Part shown: one piece after another, positions 1-6,700 of the stretch | How the letters are laid out: the number at the start of each line of letters is the position of its first letter | How positions within the stretch are numbered: the first letter of the stretch is position 1 | NCBI GenBank assembly: GCA_964654695.1 | Contig: CAZZKJ010000055.1 | Coordinates: 1 to 15,186, forward strand | Direction of reading: 5' to 3' | DNA length: 15,186 nt | Source: CAZZKJ01 sp964654695 | GTDB taxonomy: Bacteria; Krumholzibacteriota; Krumholzibacteriia; WVZY01 | The notes under the pieces: generated by a model | The model's database searches: none | What the model was told of the DNA's origin: nothing | What the model saw: the letters and a program-made list of their open reading frames with translations, nothing else | Translations under genes and position numbers: made by a program

Positions 1-55
1 ACGCGAAGGCGGGCGGACCGTGGGCGCCGGTGTCGTAACCGAGGTTATAGAATGA
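1..55 (+). CDS. tuf: Elongation factor Tu, C-terminal end (partial)
   Basis: Only the last 17 codons and the TGA stop (53-55) are inside the window; the reading frame begins at base 2. The translated tail, REGGRTVGAGVVTEVIE, is the conserved end of EF-Tu domain 3, the GTPase that delivers aminoacyl-tRNA to the ribosome. The gene enters from the left. It is followed by rpmG, tRNA-Trp and secE, a common arrangement for the tuf copy upstream of the beta operon. A second tuf begins at 15151, so the genome probably has two copies. The identification rests on a short but very conserved motif. Confidence 0.93.
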   Translation, partial: REGGRTVGAGVVTEVIE

Positions 56-62
56 TAAATCA

Positions 63-102
63 GCGCATCGGGATGCTTCCCGGATCGCTAATCCCGAAGT
101 GC
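63..102 (+). other. Imperfect hairpin in tuf-rpmG spacer
   Basis: TCGGGAT (68-74) pairs perfectly with ATCCCGA (91-97) around a 16-nt loop. Four further pairs (63-66 with 99-102, one G.T) extend the stem beyond an A.A mismatch. A second possible stem, TGCCG (100-104) with CGGCA (119-123), overlaps its 3' edge. No U-run follows, so this is not a clear terminator. It may be a processing or mRNA-stabilising element between tuf and rpmG. Visual folding only. Confidence 0.3.
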
Positions 103-160
103 CGGTGTGCGGGAAGAGCGGCAAAAGTCCCTGTTGAGAAGAAATTGCGGAAGGTAAGCA

Positions 161-310
161 ATGAGAGACATCGTTATCCTGGCGTGCGCAAAATGCAAGC
201 GCAGGAATTATACGACAACGAAAAACAAGAGAAAGCACCCGGACAGGATTGTGCAAAAAAAATTCTGCCCTTTTTGCAGCTCCCATACGGAGCATAAAGA
301 AACGCGCTGA
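161..310 (+). CDS. rpmG: 50S ribosomal protein L33, zinc-binding type
   Basis: This encodes a 49-residue basic protein, the normal length for L33, which sits near the E site of the large subunit. The two pairs CAKC (C9, C12) and CPFC (C36, C39) form a zinc ribbon, so this is the zinc-containing (C+) form rather than the cysteine-free paralogue some bacteria use under zinc limitation. The start ATG at 161 follows GGAAGG (149-154) with about 6 nt spacing, and TGA ends at 310. Its place between tuf and tRNA-Trp/secE is where rpmG is found in many phyla. It probably shares a transcript with tuf and the tRNA. No separate promoter is visible in the 105-nt spacer upstream. Confidence 0.95.
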   Translation: MRDIVILACAKCKRRNYTTTKNKRKHPDRIVQKKFCPFCSSHTEHKETR

Positions 311-322
311 ATCCGTGACTGC

Positions 323-398
323 AGGCCTGTAGCTCAACTGGTAGAGCATCGGTCTCCAAAACCGGGGGTTGCGGGTTCAAGTCCTGCCAGGCCTGCCA
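323..398 (+). tRNA. trnW: tRNA-Trp (anticodon CCA)
   Basis: A complete 76-nt cloverleaf can be drawn. The acceptor stem is AGGCCTG (323-329) with CAGGCCT (388-394). The D arm is GCTC/GAGC. The anticodon stem TCGGT/ACCGG has a 7-nt loop (354-360) with anticodon CCA at 356-358. The T arm is GCGGG-TTCAAGT-CCTGC with one G.T pair. The discriminator is G395 and the 3' CCA is encoded (396-398). The sequence closely follows known bacterial tRNA-Trp. It lies 12 nt after rpmG and about 100 nt before secE, so it must be cut from a mixed protein-coding transcript by RNase P and 3' nucleases. Confidence 0.97.
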
Positions 399-420
399 TC
401 TCTGCACGAACGGGGGTTGA

Positions 421-481
421 TGCAGGGTGCCGGATGAAATGACATGATCGCCGGCGTGGATGTTTCCGGCTGCAGCGTTTT
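421..481 (+). terminator. Weak terminator-like or processing structure after tRNA-Trp
   Basis: TGCAG (421-425) pairs with CTGCA (470-474), and CCGG (430-433) pairs with CCGG (466-469). This gives nine GC-rich pairs with a 4-nt bulge and a large loop. TTTT (478-481) follows three bases later. A competing stem, GCCGG (450-454) with CCGGC (466-470), is also possible. The long loop and short T-run make this a poor intrinsic terminator; partial attenuation or tRNA 3' processing is equally likely. Confidence 0.25.
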
Positions 482-482
482 A

Positions 483-502
483 ATTCAGGAAAGAAACTGA
501 AT
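483..502 (+). promoter_or_regulatory. Hairpin presenting the secE Shine-Dalgarno
   Basis: ATTCAG (483-488) and CTGAAT (497-502) form a perfect 6-bp inverted repeat ending one base before the secE ATG. The purine-rich loop (489-496), with the end of the 5' arm, holds the AGGAAAG SD-like sequence (487-493). The SD-to-ATG distance is long (about 12 nt from AGGA). The fold would alter access to the start site. Seen by eye only. Confidence 0.35.
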
Positions 503-688
503 ATGATCGAAAAATTTAAAAATTATCTGGCGGAAACCAAGATAGAACTCAAGAAGGTTACATGGCCTAAAGTCGAAGAGCTCAAAGATTCCACGCGCGT
601 AGTCATAATCGCGACTCTTATATTAACCGCATTTATCGGATTTGTCGACGTGGTTCTGAACCGGATCGTTCACCTGGTGTTTAAATAA
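503..688 (+). CDS. secE: Preprotein translocase subunit SecE
   Basis: This encodes a 61-residue, single-span SecE, the short form typical of most bacteria (E. coli has three spans). SecE clamps SecY in the inner-membrane SecYEG channel. An amphipathic N-terminal helix (about 1-18) leads into the conserved segment ELKKVTWP (15-22). One hydrophobic membrane segment follows (about 33-52) with the usual acidic residue near its end (D49). ATG at 503 follows an AGGAAAG sequence held in a small hairpin. nusG starts 60 nt after the TAA. The secE-nusG pair is conserved across bacteria, and the context supports the call strongly. Confidence 0.96.
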   Translation: MIEKFKNYLAETKIELKKVTWPKVEELKDSTRVVIIATLILTAFIGFVDVVLNRIVHLVFK

Positions 689-699
689 ATTCCCGGTGG

Positions 700-729
700 C
701 TCATAAACAACTGAGCTATTCAGTATGAG
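700..729 (+). promoter_or_regulatory. Bulged hairpin in secE-nusG spacer
   Basis: CTCAT (700-704) pairs with ATGAG (725-729), and ACTGA (710-714) pairs with TCAGT (720-724). This gives ten Watson-Crick pairs in two stacked helices separated by a 5-nt one-sided bulge (705-709) and capped by GCTAT. An alternative small stem, GCTCA (699-703) with TGAGC (712-716), competes with it. The structure ends 19 nt before the nusG ATG and leaves the GAGG SD (741-744) free. No U-run follows. Confidence 0.35.
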
Positions 730-748
730 ATTTACCCCGTGAGGAAAC

Positions 749-1423
749 ATGGGAACGAAAAAAGAAAGCAAAGCAGCGAAAGAACAGCTGGAAGTTTCGG
801 AAGAACCTGCCGAGGCTGTATCCGCCAACACGGTCGAAGAGCCTGAAAGCATTCCTGCTGCGGTGGATGCTGATATTCCGGTTGATGACGGTCCCAAGAA
901 AAGATGGTATGTGATACATACCTATTCGGGCCACGAAAACAAAGTCAAAGAGAATATATTGAAAATGGTGAACGTGTCACAGATACAGAATCAATTCGGG
1001 CAGTTGGTGGTGCCGACTGAAGAAGTGGCGGAAATGAAAAAAGGGAAGAAGCTGATAACTACAAAAAAATTCTTTCCGAGCTATATTCTGATCGAAATGC
1101 ATATGTCCGATGAATCCTGGCATCTGGTCAACAGCATCCCGGGTGTCACAAGTTTCGTTGGCAGCGGAGATAAGCCTCAGCCTCTAAGCAAACCCGAGGT
1201 AGAAAGAATCCTGGGAAGAATGGATAAGGATAAGCAAACGATTATTCCCGAGATTCCCTTCACCCTCGGAGAACACATTCGAATCAAGGACGGACCTTTC
1301 AGTGATTTCACCGGGGTTATCGATGAAATCAACGCGGAAAAAGGCAAACTCAAAGTATTAGTAAGTATCTTCGGGCGCGAAACGCCGGTTGAACTGAATT
1401 TTCTGCAGGTGGAAACGGTTTAA
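749..1423 (+). CDS. nusG: Transcription termination/antitermination factor NusG, with acidic N-terminal extension
   Basis: NusG binds RNA polymerase to promote elongation and links it to Rho or to ribosomal S10. The core NGN domain begins at KKRWYVIHTYSG (W53) and runs to about residue 155. The KOW domain is at about 174-224, with the RIKDGPFSDFTG motif. The protein is 224 aa, longer than the usual 175-185, because about 50 residues rich in Glu, Asp and Ala precede the NGN domain. The ATG at 749 is the only good start: it has a GAGG SD (741-744) and no Met lies between it and the NGN domain. The gene sits between secE and rplK as usual. The function of the extension is unknown. Confidence 0.95.
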   Translation: MGTKKESKAAKEQLEVSEEPAEAVSANTVEEPESIPAAVDADIPVDDGPKKRWYVIHTYSGHENKVKENILKMVNVSQIQNQFGQLVVPTEEVAEMKKGKKLITTKKFFPSYILIEMHMSDESWHLVNSIPGVTSFVGSGDKPQPLSKPEVERILGRMDKDKQTIIPEIPFTLGEHIRIKDGPFSDFTGVIDEINAEKGKLKVLVSIFGRETPVELNFLQVETV

Positions 1424-1432
1424 CCGCCGTTT
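1413..1432 (+). other. Hairpin across the nusG stop codon
   Basis: AAACGG (1413-1418) pairs with CCGTTT (1427-1432) around an 8-nt loop. Alternatively, CGGT (1416-1419) pairs with ACCG (1423-1426) tightly around the TAA stop (1421-1423). No T-run follows, so this is not a terminator. The rest of the 71-nt nusG-rplK spacer is where L1 feedback control acts in E. coli, but I could not recognise an L1-binding fold in it. Confidence 0.3.
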
Positions 1433-1494
1433 ACTTGGGCTTATTGCGGAGAAACCGACGGCCGGGGCTTCTTATCTTCGAACGGGAGATTATG

Positions 1495-1929
1495 ATGGCA
1501 AAACCAAAAAAAAGAATACTAACAACTATCAAACTGCAGATTCCCGGCGGCAACGCGACGCCGGCTCCTCCTGTGGGACCCGCATTGGGGCAGCACGGAG
1601 TCAACATAATGGAATTTTGCAATGCTTTTAACGAAACAACCAAAAAGCAGGCAGGAGTTATCATTCCCGTTTTATTGACGGTGTATGCCGATCGAAGTTT
1701 TTCCTTTATAACCAAGACTCCGCCGGCGGCCGTGCTTCTAAAAAAAGCGGCGGGATTGGCAAAGGCTTCGGGCGAGCCCAATAAAGTCAAGGTCGGCAAG
1801 GTAACGTTGGCACAGGTCAAGGAAATAGCGGAAACGAAAATGCCCGACCTCAATGCTTCATGCATCGAAACAGCCGTTTCCATTATTAAAGGAACAGCGA
1901 GAAGCATGGGCATTGTTGTCGAGGACTGA
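1495..1929 (+). CDS. rplK: 50S ribosomal protein L11
   Basis: This encodes a 144-residue L11 (E. coli 142). L11 binds the 23S GTPase-associated region with L10 and is needed for stringent-factor activation. The N-terminal domain shows the proline-rich PAPPVGPALGQHGVNIMEFC signature, followed by the C-terminal RNA-binding half ending SMGIVVED. Two ATGs occur in tandem (1492 and 1495). The second is preferred because it gives MAKPKKRI, matching family members, and places GGGAG (1484-1488) at a good 6-nt spacing. A longer in-frame TTG upstream would add a tail unlike the family. It is followed by rplA, its usual partner. Confidence 0.97.
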   Translation: MAKPKKRILTTIKLQIPGGNATPAPPVGPALGQHGVNIMEFCNAFNETTKKQAGVIIPVLLTVYADRSFSFITKTPPAAVLLKKAAGLAKASGEPNKVKVGKVTLAQVKEIAETKMPDLNASCIETAVSIIKGTARSMGIVVED

Positions 1930-1932
1930 GTT

Positions 1933-1964
1933 TGGGACTAAAAGGTTCCAGCGCCCGCAAGGGC
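1933..1964 (+). other. Two small hairpins in rplK-rplA spacer
   Basis: TGGGAC (1933-1938) pairs with GTTCCA (1945-1950), with one G.T pair and a 6-nt loop. Directly after it, GCCC (1953-1956) pairs with GGGC (1961-1964) across a GCAA tetraloop of the stable GNRA class. No T-run follows. The remaining AT-rich 46 nt before rplA hold its SD, and I see no convincing promoter there. Confidence 0.3.
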
Positions 1965-2010
1965 TTACATCAATCATTCGATAATATTAATGCGATATTG
2001 AGGTGCGTTC

Positions 2011-2712
2011 ATGAAAAGAGGCAAGAAATACAAGGCAGCCGTGGAGAAATACGACAAGACCAGGCTTTACCCTCTTGAAGAAGCAGTCTCCATGATTAAG
2101 CAGATAAAAACAGCCCGGTTCGACGAAACCGTCGAACTGTCCGCCAACCTGGGTGTGGATCCCCGGCATGCCGACCAGCAGGTTCGGGGCACGGTAGTGC
2201 TTCCGCATGGAACCGGTAAAAAGCTGAGAGTTCTCGTGCTGGCGCGGGGCGAAAAAGAGAAGGAAGCTATGGATGCCGGCGCTGATTTTGTCGGAGCTGA
2301 CGAATTTATTCCCAAGCTCAGGGAGGGTTGGCTGGGTACCGATGTCATAATCGCAACCCCCGATCTTATGGGCGAAGTCGGCAAACTCGGGAAGATTCTC
2401 GGCCCCAAGGGACTGATGCCTAATCCTAAGAGCGGAACCGTCACGTTCGATGTTGCCAAGGCGGTTAAAGATCTGCAGGCCGGCAAGATCGAGTACAGGG
2501 TTGATAAGGGCAGCAATCTGCATATTCCGGTGGGCAAAACCTCTTTCGAAGAAAGCAAGCTCCTGGAAAACATCAAAGTGCTTCTGTTGGAAATCTGGCG
2601 AGCTAAGCCGGCTGCCAGCAAGGGCAAATACATTAAAAGCGCAAGCCTGTCGCCTACGATGGGCCCATCGGTCAAGCTCGACGCGCAGCAAGCAATAAGC
2701 GAGCTGCGGTAA
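2011..2712 (+). CDS. rplA: 50S ribosomal protein L1
   Basis: This encodes a 233-residue L1 (E. coli 234), the mobile-arm protein that helps release deacylated tRNA from the E site. In many bacteria it represses its own rplK-rplA mRNA. The N-terminal part includes DETVELSANLGVD. The conserved GPKGLMPNPK motif lies at residues 131-140, and the C-terminus carries the SPTMGPSVKLD segment. ATG at 2011 has a GAGG SD upstream. The coding end contains a 6-bp inverted repeat, CGCAGC (2684-2689) with GCTGCG (2703-2708), just before the SD of rplJ. The stop is only 19 nt from the rplJ start. Confidence 0.97.
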   Translation: MKRGKKYKAAVEKYDKTRLYPLEEAVSMIKQIKTARFDETVELSANLGVDPRHADQQVRGTVVLPHGTGKKLRVLVLARGEKEKEAMDAGADFVGADEFIPKLREGWLGTDVIIATPDLMGEVGKLGKILGPKGLMPNPKSGTVTFDVAKAVKDLQAGKIEYRVDKGSNLHIPVGKTSFEESKLLENIKVLLLEIWRAKPAASKGKYIKSASLSPTMGPSVKLDAQQAISELR

Positions 2713-2731
2713 ACAGGAGGTTAAGCAAGAC

Positions 2732-3277
2732 ATGGCCCGCCCGGAAAAAGAAGCTGCTGTCGAAACTCTCTCCGAGATTTTCCAGGAAGCCCGCTCGATC
2801 GTGCTGAATGATTTCACGGGCCTGAACGTCGAGAAACTCTCCGAGCTGAGGAAAAAATGCAGAGAAAACAATGTCGAGTATAGGGTAATAAAAAATACTC
2901 TCGCCAAAAGAGGCGCCGAAGGCGGCCCGGCGGCTGATCTTCAAAAATACATGGAAGGCCCGACGGCGCTCGCCGTCAGCCGGGACAGCGAAAACATCGC
3001 TGCCAAAATAATTGCCGAGTTCGCGAAAGAACACGAAGCGCCGCTGTTCAAAGCCGCCGTCGTAGAAGGCATACTGCTGGACAGCGAGAAAGTGATGGAG
3101 CTGGCGAAACTTCCCGCAAGGGATGAAATGCTGTCGATGCTGCTCGCAGGCATTCAATCGCCCGTTTCCGGTTTCGTATCTGTACTCAACGGAACTCTGC
3201 GCAAGCTTCTTTATGCTCTGAACGCGGTTATTGAGAAAGGGAACGCTTCTTCCAGCGGCGGAGAAGCGCCTGAATAA
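2732..3277 (+). CDS. rplJ: 50S ribosomal protein L10
   Basis: This encodes a 181-residue L10, the base of the ribosomal stalk, which carries L7/L12 dimers on its long C-terminal helix. Family features seen are the N-terminal MARPEKEAAVETL, the RSIVLNDFTGLNVEKL strand-helix, and YRVIKNTLAKR. It is slightly longer than E. coli L10 (165) because of a Ser/Gly/Glu-rich tail after the L12-binding helix. AGGAGG (2716-2721) lies about 10 nt before ATG 2732. In many bacteria an L10-binding leader precedes rplJ, but here the intergenic gap is 19 nt, so such a leader would have to lie inside rplA or be absent. Confidence 0.96.
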   Translation: MARPEKEAAVETLSEIFQEARSIVLNDFTGLNVEKLSELRKKCRENNVEYRVIKNTLAKRGAEGGPAADLQKYMEGPTALAVSRDSENIAAKIIAEFAKEHEAPLFKAAVVEGILLDSEKVMELAKLPARDEMLSMLLAGIQSPVSGFVSVLNGTLRKLLYALNAVIEKGNASSSGGEAPE

Positions 3278-3280
3278 AAC

Positions 3281-3301
3281 GTTTTGTTAACTGTCTAAAA
3301 C
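3281..3301 (+). other. Hairpin abutting the rplL Shine-Dalgarno
   Basis: GTTTT (3281-3285) pairs with AAAAC (3297-3301) with an extra G.T pair inside. The structure ends exactly where the SD AAGGAG (3302-3307) begins. A 10-bp palindrome, AAAACGTTTT (3276-3285), overlaps it at the rplJ stop codon. It is AT-rich and weak. It may influence translation of rplL, which must be made in excess over L10. Confidence 0.25.
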
Positions 3302-3315
3302 AAGGAGTAAGCACG

Positions 3316-3717
3316 ATGGCAACGGCAAAGAAAGCTGCTAAAAACAATGTTGAAACAGCGATGGATATCATCGAGAAACTTTCGTTACTGGAAATGTCGG
3401 ATCTCGTTAAGAATCTTGAGGAAAAATTCGGAGTAACAGCCGCCGCCCCCGTGGCCGCAATGCCTGTTGGCGCAGCAGCCGCGGAAGGCCAGGCCGCCGA
3501 GGAAAAAACGGAGTTCGAAGTGGTTCTCAGCGCTATAGGCTCCGAAAAAATCAAGGTTATCAAAGTCGTAAGGGCCATTACGAGTCTTGGGCTGAAAGAA
3601 GCCAAGGAGCTCGTTGAAGGCGCTCCCAAAACTTTAAAAGAAGATGTTTCCAAGGATGAAGCGGAATCCATCAAAAAGCAAATCGAAGAAGTCGGCGGAA
3701 GCGTCAAACTCAAGTAG
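3316..3717 (+). CDS. rplL: 50S ribosomal protein L7/L12
   Basis: This encodes a 133-residue L7/L12, present as several dimers in the stalk, where it recruits translational GTPases such as the EF-G and EF-Tu encoded nearby. The N-terminal dimerisation domain (about 1-45) is followed by an Ala/Pro/Gly-rich hinge (about 46-68). The globular C-terminal domain shows the classic KIKVIKVVRAIT, LGLKEAKELVE and VGGSVKLK motifs. It is slightly longer than E. coli (121) through an N-terminal Lys/Ala-rich start and a longer hinge. ATG 3316 has a strong AAGGAG SD (3302-3307). The TAG stop lies inside a long hairpin preceding rpoB. Confidence 0.97.
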   Translation: MATAKKAAKNNVETAMDIIEKLSLLEMSDLVKNLEEKFGVTAAAPVAAMPVGAAAAEGQAAEEKTEFEVVLSAIGSEKIKVIKVVRAITSLGLKEAKELVEGAPKTLKEDVSKDEAESIKKQIEEVGGSVKLK

Positions 3718-3746
3718 CAGTCCAAAGCGGATTGTATTCTTGAGTT
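3707..3746 (+). promoter_or_regulatory. Long hairpin between rplL and rpoB: candidate attenuator or RNase III site
   Basis: AACTCAAG (3707-3714) pairs perfectly with CTTGAGTT (3739-3746). Inside, 3717-3723 pairs with 3729-3735 (two G.T pairs) around an AAAGC loop, giving about 16 pairs with one mismatch and one bulge. The rplL stop codon (3715-3717) lies within it. No T-run follows, so RNase processing or partial pausing is more likely than simple termination. In E. coli the same spacer holds an attenuator and an RNase III site that lower rpoBC expression relative to rplL. The functional parallel is inference. Confidence 0.5.
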
Positions 3747-3777
3747 CGAAAATTATTTCTAACCACCGAGGTTTATT

Positions 3778-6700
3778 ATGAACGCAAAAACCGCCGGAAG
3801 CATCCTTGATTATCCCAGGGATAGGCATGGGAGGATATCTTTCTCCAAGATATCCGAAGTCATGGAGGTTCCAAACCTGCTAGCGGTTCAGCTGGAGAGC
3901 TTCGCCGCTTTTAGTCAATCCGACGCGTTGATGGATAAAAGAAAAAACCAGGGCTTGGAATCCGTATTCCGTTCCGTTTTTCCCATAGAGTCTCCAAAAG
4001 GGAAATATATATTGGAATACCACGGCTACACTATTGGTGAGTCCAAGTATACCGAAGCGGAATGCAAAGAAAGAGATTTGACTTATTCCGCTCCTCTTAA
4101 AGCGCGGCTTCGCCTGATCATCCACGAAGAAGATCCGGATACCAAGGAAAAAGCCATAAAAAATATCGTTCAGAATGATGTATTCCTCGGCGAAATCCCG
4201 CTGCTTACCGACAAAGGTACATTCATAATAAACGGCGCCGAACGCGTAATCGTCAGCCAGCTGCATCGTTCGCCGGGTGTGTTTTTCGGCGACGAGATCC
4301 ACCCCAACGGCAAACGGCTTTTCAATGCCCGAATCATACCCTACAGAGGATCGTGGGTGGAATTTACAGTGGATATAAATGACATCATGTATGTCAATAT
4401 TGACAGGCGCCGCAAACTTCCAGTTACTATTCTTCTCAAAGCCATGGGATTCGATAAGAACCTGGCGATCCTGCGCTTGTTTCATCAGGCGGAAAAAGTA
4501 AAACTCGGACCCAGGGTCTCAAAAAAAGATGCGGATATAATCGGCCGGGTTTCCATTCAAGACATGGTCGACAAAAAAACCGGGGAACTGGTTCTCCTGG
4601 CCGGAGAGATCATTATGGCGGGACACTTGGAAAAACTGCGAAGCTCCAAGCAGCTATCTTTGGCTTGCATAAAATACGGCGAAAACCAGAGTCCCGAAGA
4701 GGATGTGGTCCTCAAGACTCTTCAGAAAGACAGCTGTCCGGATCAGGAAACGGCATTGAAAAAGATATACAACCTCATGCGCCCGGGAGATCCGCCCAAC
4801 CTGGAAACGGCCAAAGCGCTTCTTGCCAGAATGTTTTTTAATCCCAAGCGTTATGACCTGGCCGGTGTAGGACGTCACAAGATAAACCGCAGGCTGAAAC
4901 TCGATGTGCCGGAAGACCAAACCACTCTGACCGAAAAAGATTTTATAGCGGTCATCGCGTGCCTTCTCGATATGAAAGAAACCGACGCCGAACCGGACGA
5001 TATCGATCACCTGGGCAACAGGCGGGTGCGGTCGGTAGGCGAGCTGCTGGCAAACCAGTTTTCAATCGGCCTGGCTCGTATGGCGAGAATCGTAAGGGAG
5101 CGTATGGCTCTTCAGCAGGAGAGCGAGCAGATTACGCCGTATGATCTTATAAACGCCAGAACGGTATCCGCGGTTATACAATCCTTCTTTGGCAGCAGCC
5201 AGCTATCGCAGTTCATGGATCAGACGAATCCCATAGCTGAATTAACGCATAAGAGAAGATTGTCTGCGCTCGGCCCCGGCGGCCTTACGCGGGAAAGAGC
5301 CGGATTCGAAGTGCGCGATGTACATTACACTCATTATGGACGTATGTGCCCGATCGAGACTCCTGAAGGTCCAAACATCGGCCTGATCAGTTCTCTCAGC
5401 ACCTATGCAAGAATTAACCAGTATGGCTTTCTGGAGACTCCATACAGAAAAGTAATACGAAGCGTGGCCACATCCGATATAGAATTTTTAAGCGCGGACG
5501 AAGAAGCGGAATGTATAATTGCCCAGGCCAACGCTCCGACCAATGAAAAAGGGAAATTTCAAAACGATACTGTTCTGGCCCGCCTGCGGGGAGATTTTCC
5601 CGTAGCTCCTCCCGAGCGTATTCAATACATGGATGTGTCCCCAAAACAGTTGGTAAGCGCCGCGGCCTCCCTGATTCCGTTCCTCGAACATGACGATGCT
5701 AACCGGGCCTTGATGGGGTGCAACATGCAGCGCCAGGCCGTACCGCTGCTTAAAGCCGAGGCCCCGCTCGTCGGCACAGGTATGGAAGCCAAGATTGCAA
5801 AAGATTCCGGGATACTAGTTGTTGCCAGACGTTCCGGGATCGTGGTCTCGGTTACCGGAGAAAGGATCGTTATCGAACCGGCGGCGAAAAGAGATACTCT
5901 GGAAGATTTTTCCAGCTATGAAGGCATGGATGAATACAAATTGATAAAGTTCAGACGCTCCAACCAGGATACATGCATTAACCAAAAACCGCTCGTAAGA
6001 GTTGGAGATAAGGTTAAGGCCGGTGATGTGCTTGCAGACGGTCCCGCGACGGAGGACGGCGAGCTCGCGTTGGGGATGAACGTTCTGGTCGCTTTCATGC
6101 CGTGGCTGGGATATAACTACGAAGATGCCATCCTGGTCAGCGAGGGTTTTCTTAAAAAAGATAAATACACAAGCGTACATATAGAAGAATTCGAATGCCA
6201 GGTCAGGGACACCAAGGCCGGCATCGAGGAGATAACGCGGGAAATTCCGAACGTGGGCGAAGACGCTCTGCGCAACCTCGACGAGGACGGCATTATCAGA
6301 ATCGGAGCCAGAGTCAAGGCAGGCAACATCCTCGTTGGTAAGGTAACCCCCAAGGGTGAAACCGACCTCTCTCCCGAAGAAAGACTTCTCAGAGCCATAT
6401 TCGGAGAAAAAGCCGGCGATGTCCGCGATGCTTCCCTGAAGGCTCCGCCGGGCATGGACGGAATAATTGTGGGGATAAAGGTGTTTTCCCGCAAGGAAAG
6501 AGATGAACGCTCGCGTTCGCAGGATAAGCAGAAAATAGCCAAGCTGCGCAAAAGTAAAGAACGTGAGATCGAACGCGTCAAAGAAATGAGGAAGGATAAG
6601 CTCAAGAAGCTCATGTTGGATCAGACCTGTGAAAAGCTTGTGAATGCTGAAACCGGCGAGCTTATTTCCAAGGCAGGCCGGAAAATATCCGAAAAATTCT

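Noticed and set aside
52..297. 81-codon reading frame overlapping rpmG
   Set aside because: It has no family resemblance and covers the zinc-ribbon L33 gene in a different frame, so it is a shadow.
1424..1494. L1-binding autoregulatory site in the nusG-rplK spacer
   Set aside because: Expected from E. coli, but I could not draw a fold matching the 23S L1 site; only a 4-bp stem near the SD was seen.
1965..1990. Possible promoter before rplA (AT-rich TAATAT)
   Set aside because: No -35 like sequence lies at a suitable distance; the AT-rich bases alone are not enough.
3740..3768. Possible promoter before rpoB (TTGAGT)
   Set aside because: No -10 hexamer occurs at 16-18 nt, and TTGAGT is part of the hairpin arm.
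5185..5229. T483 (E. coli N518 position) as a rifampicin-resistance change
   Set aside because: From family knowledge Thr at this place is common in several non-proteobacterial phyla, and the main resistance positions are unchanged.
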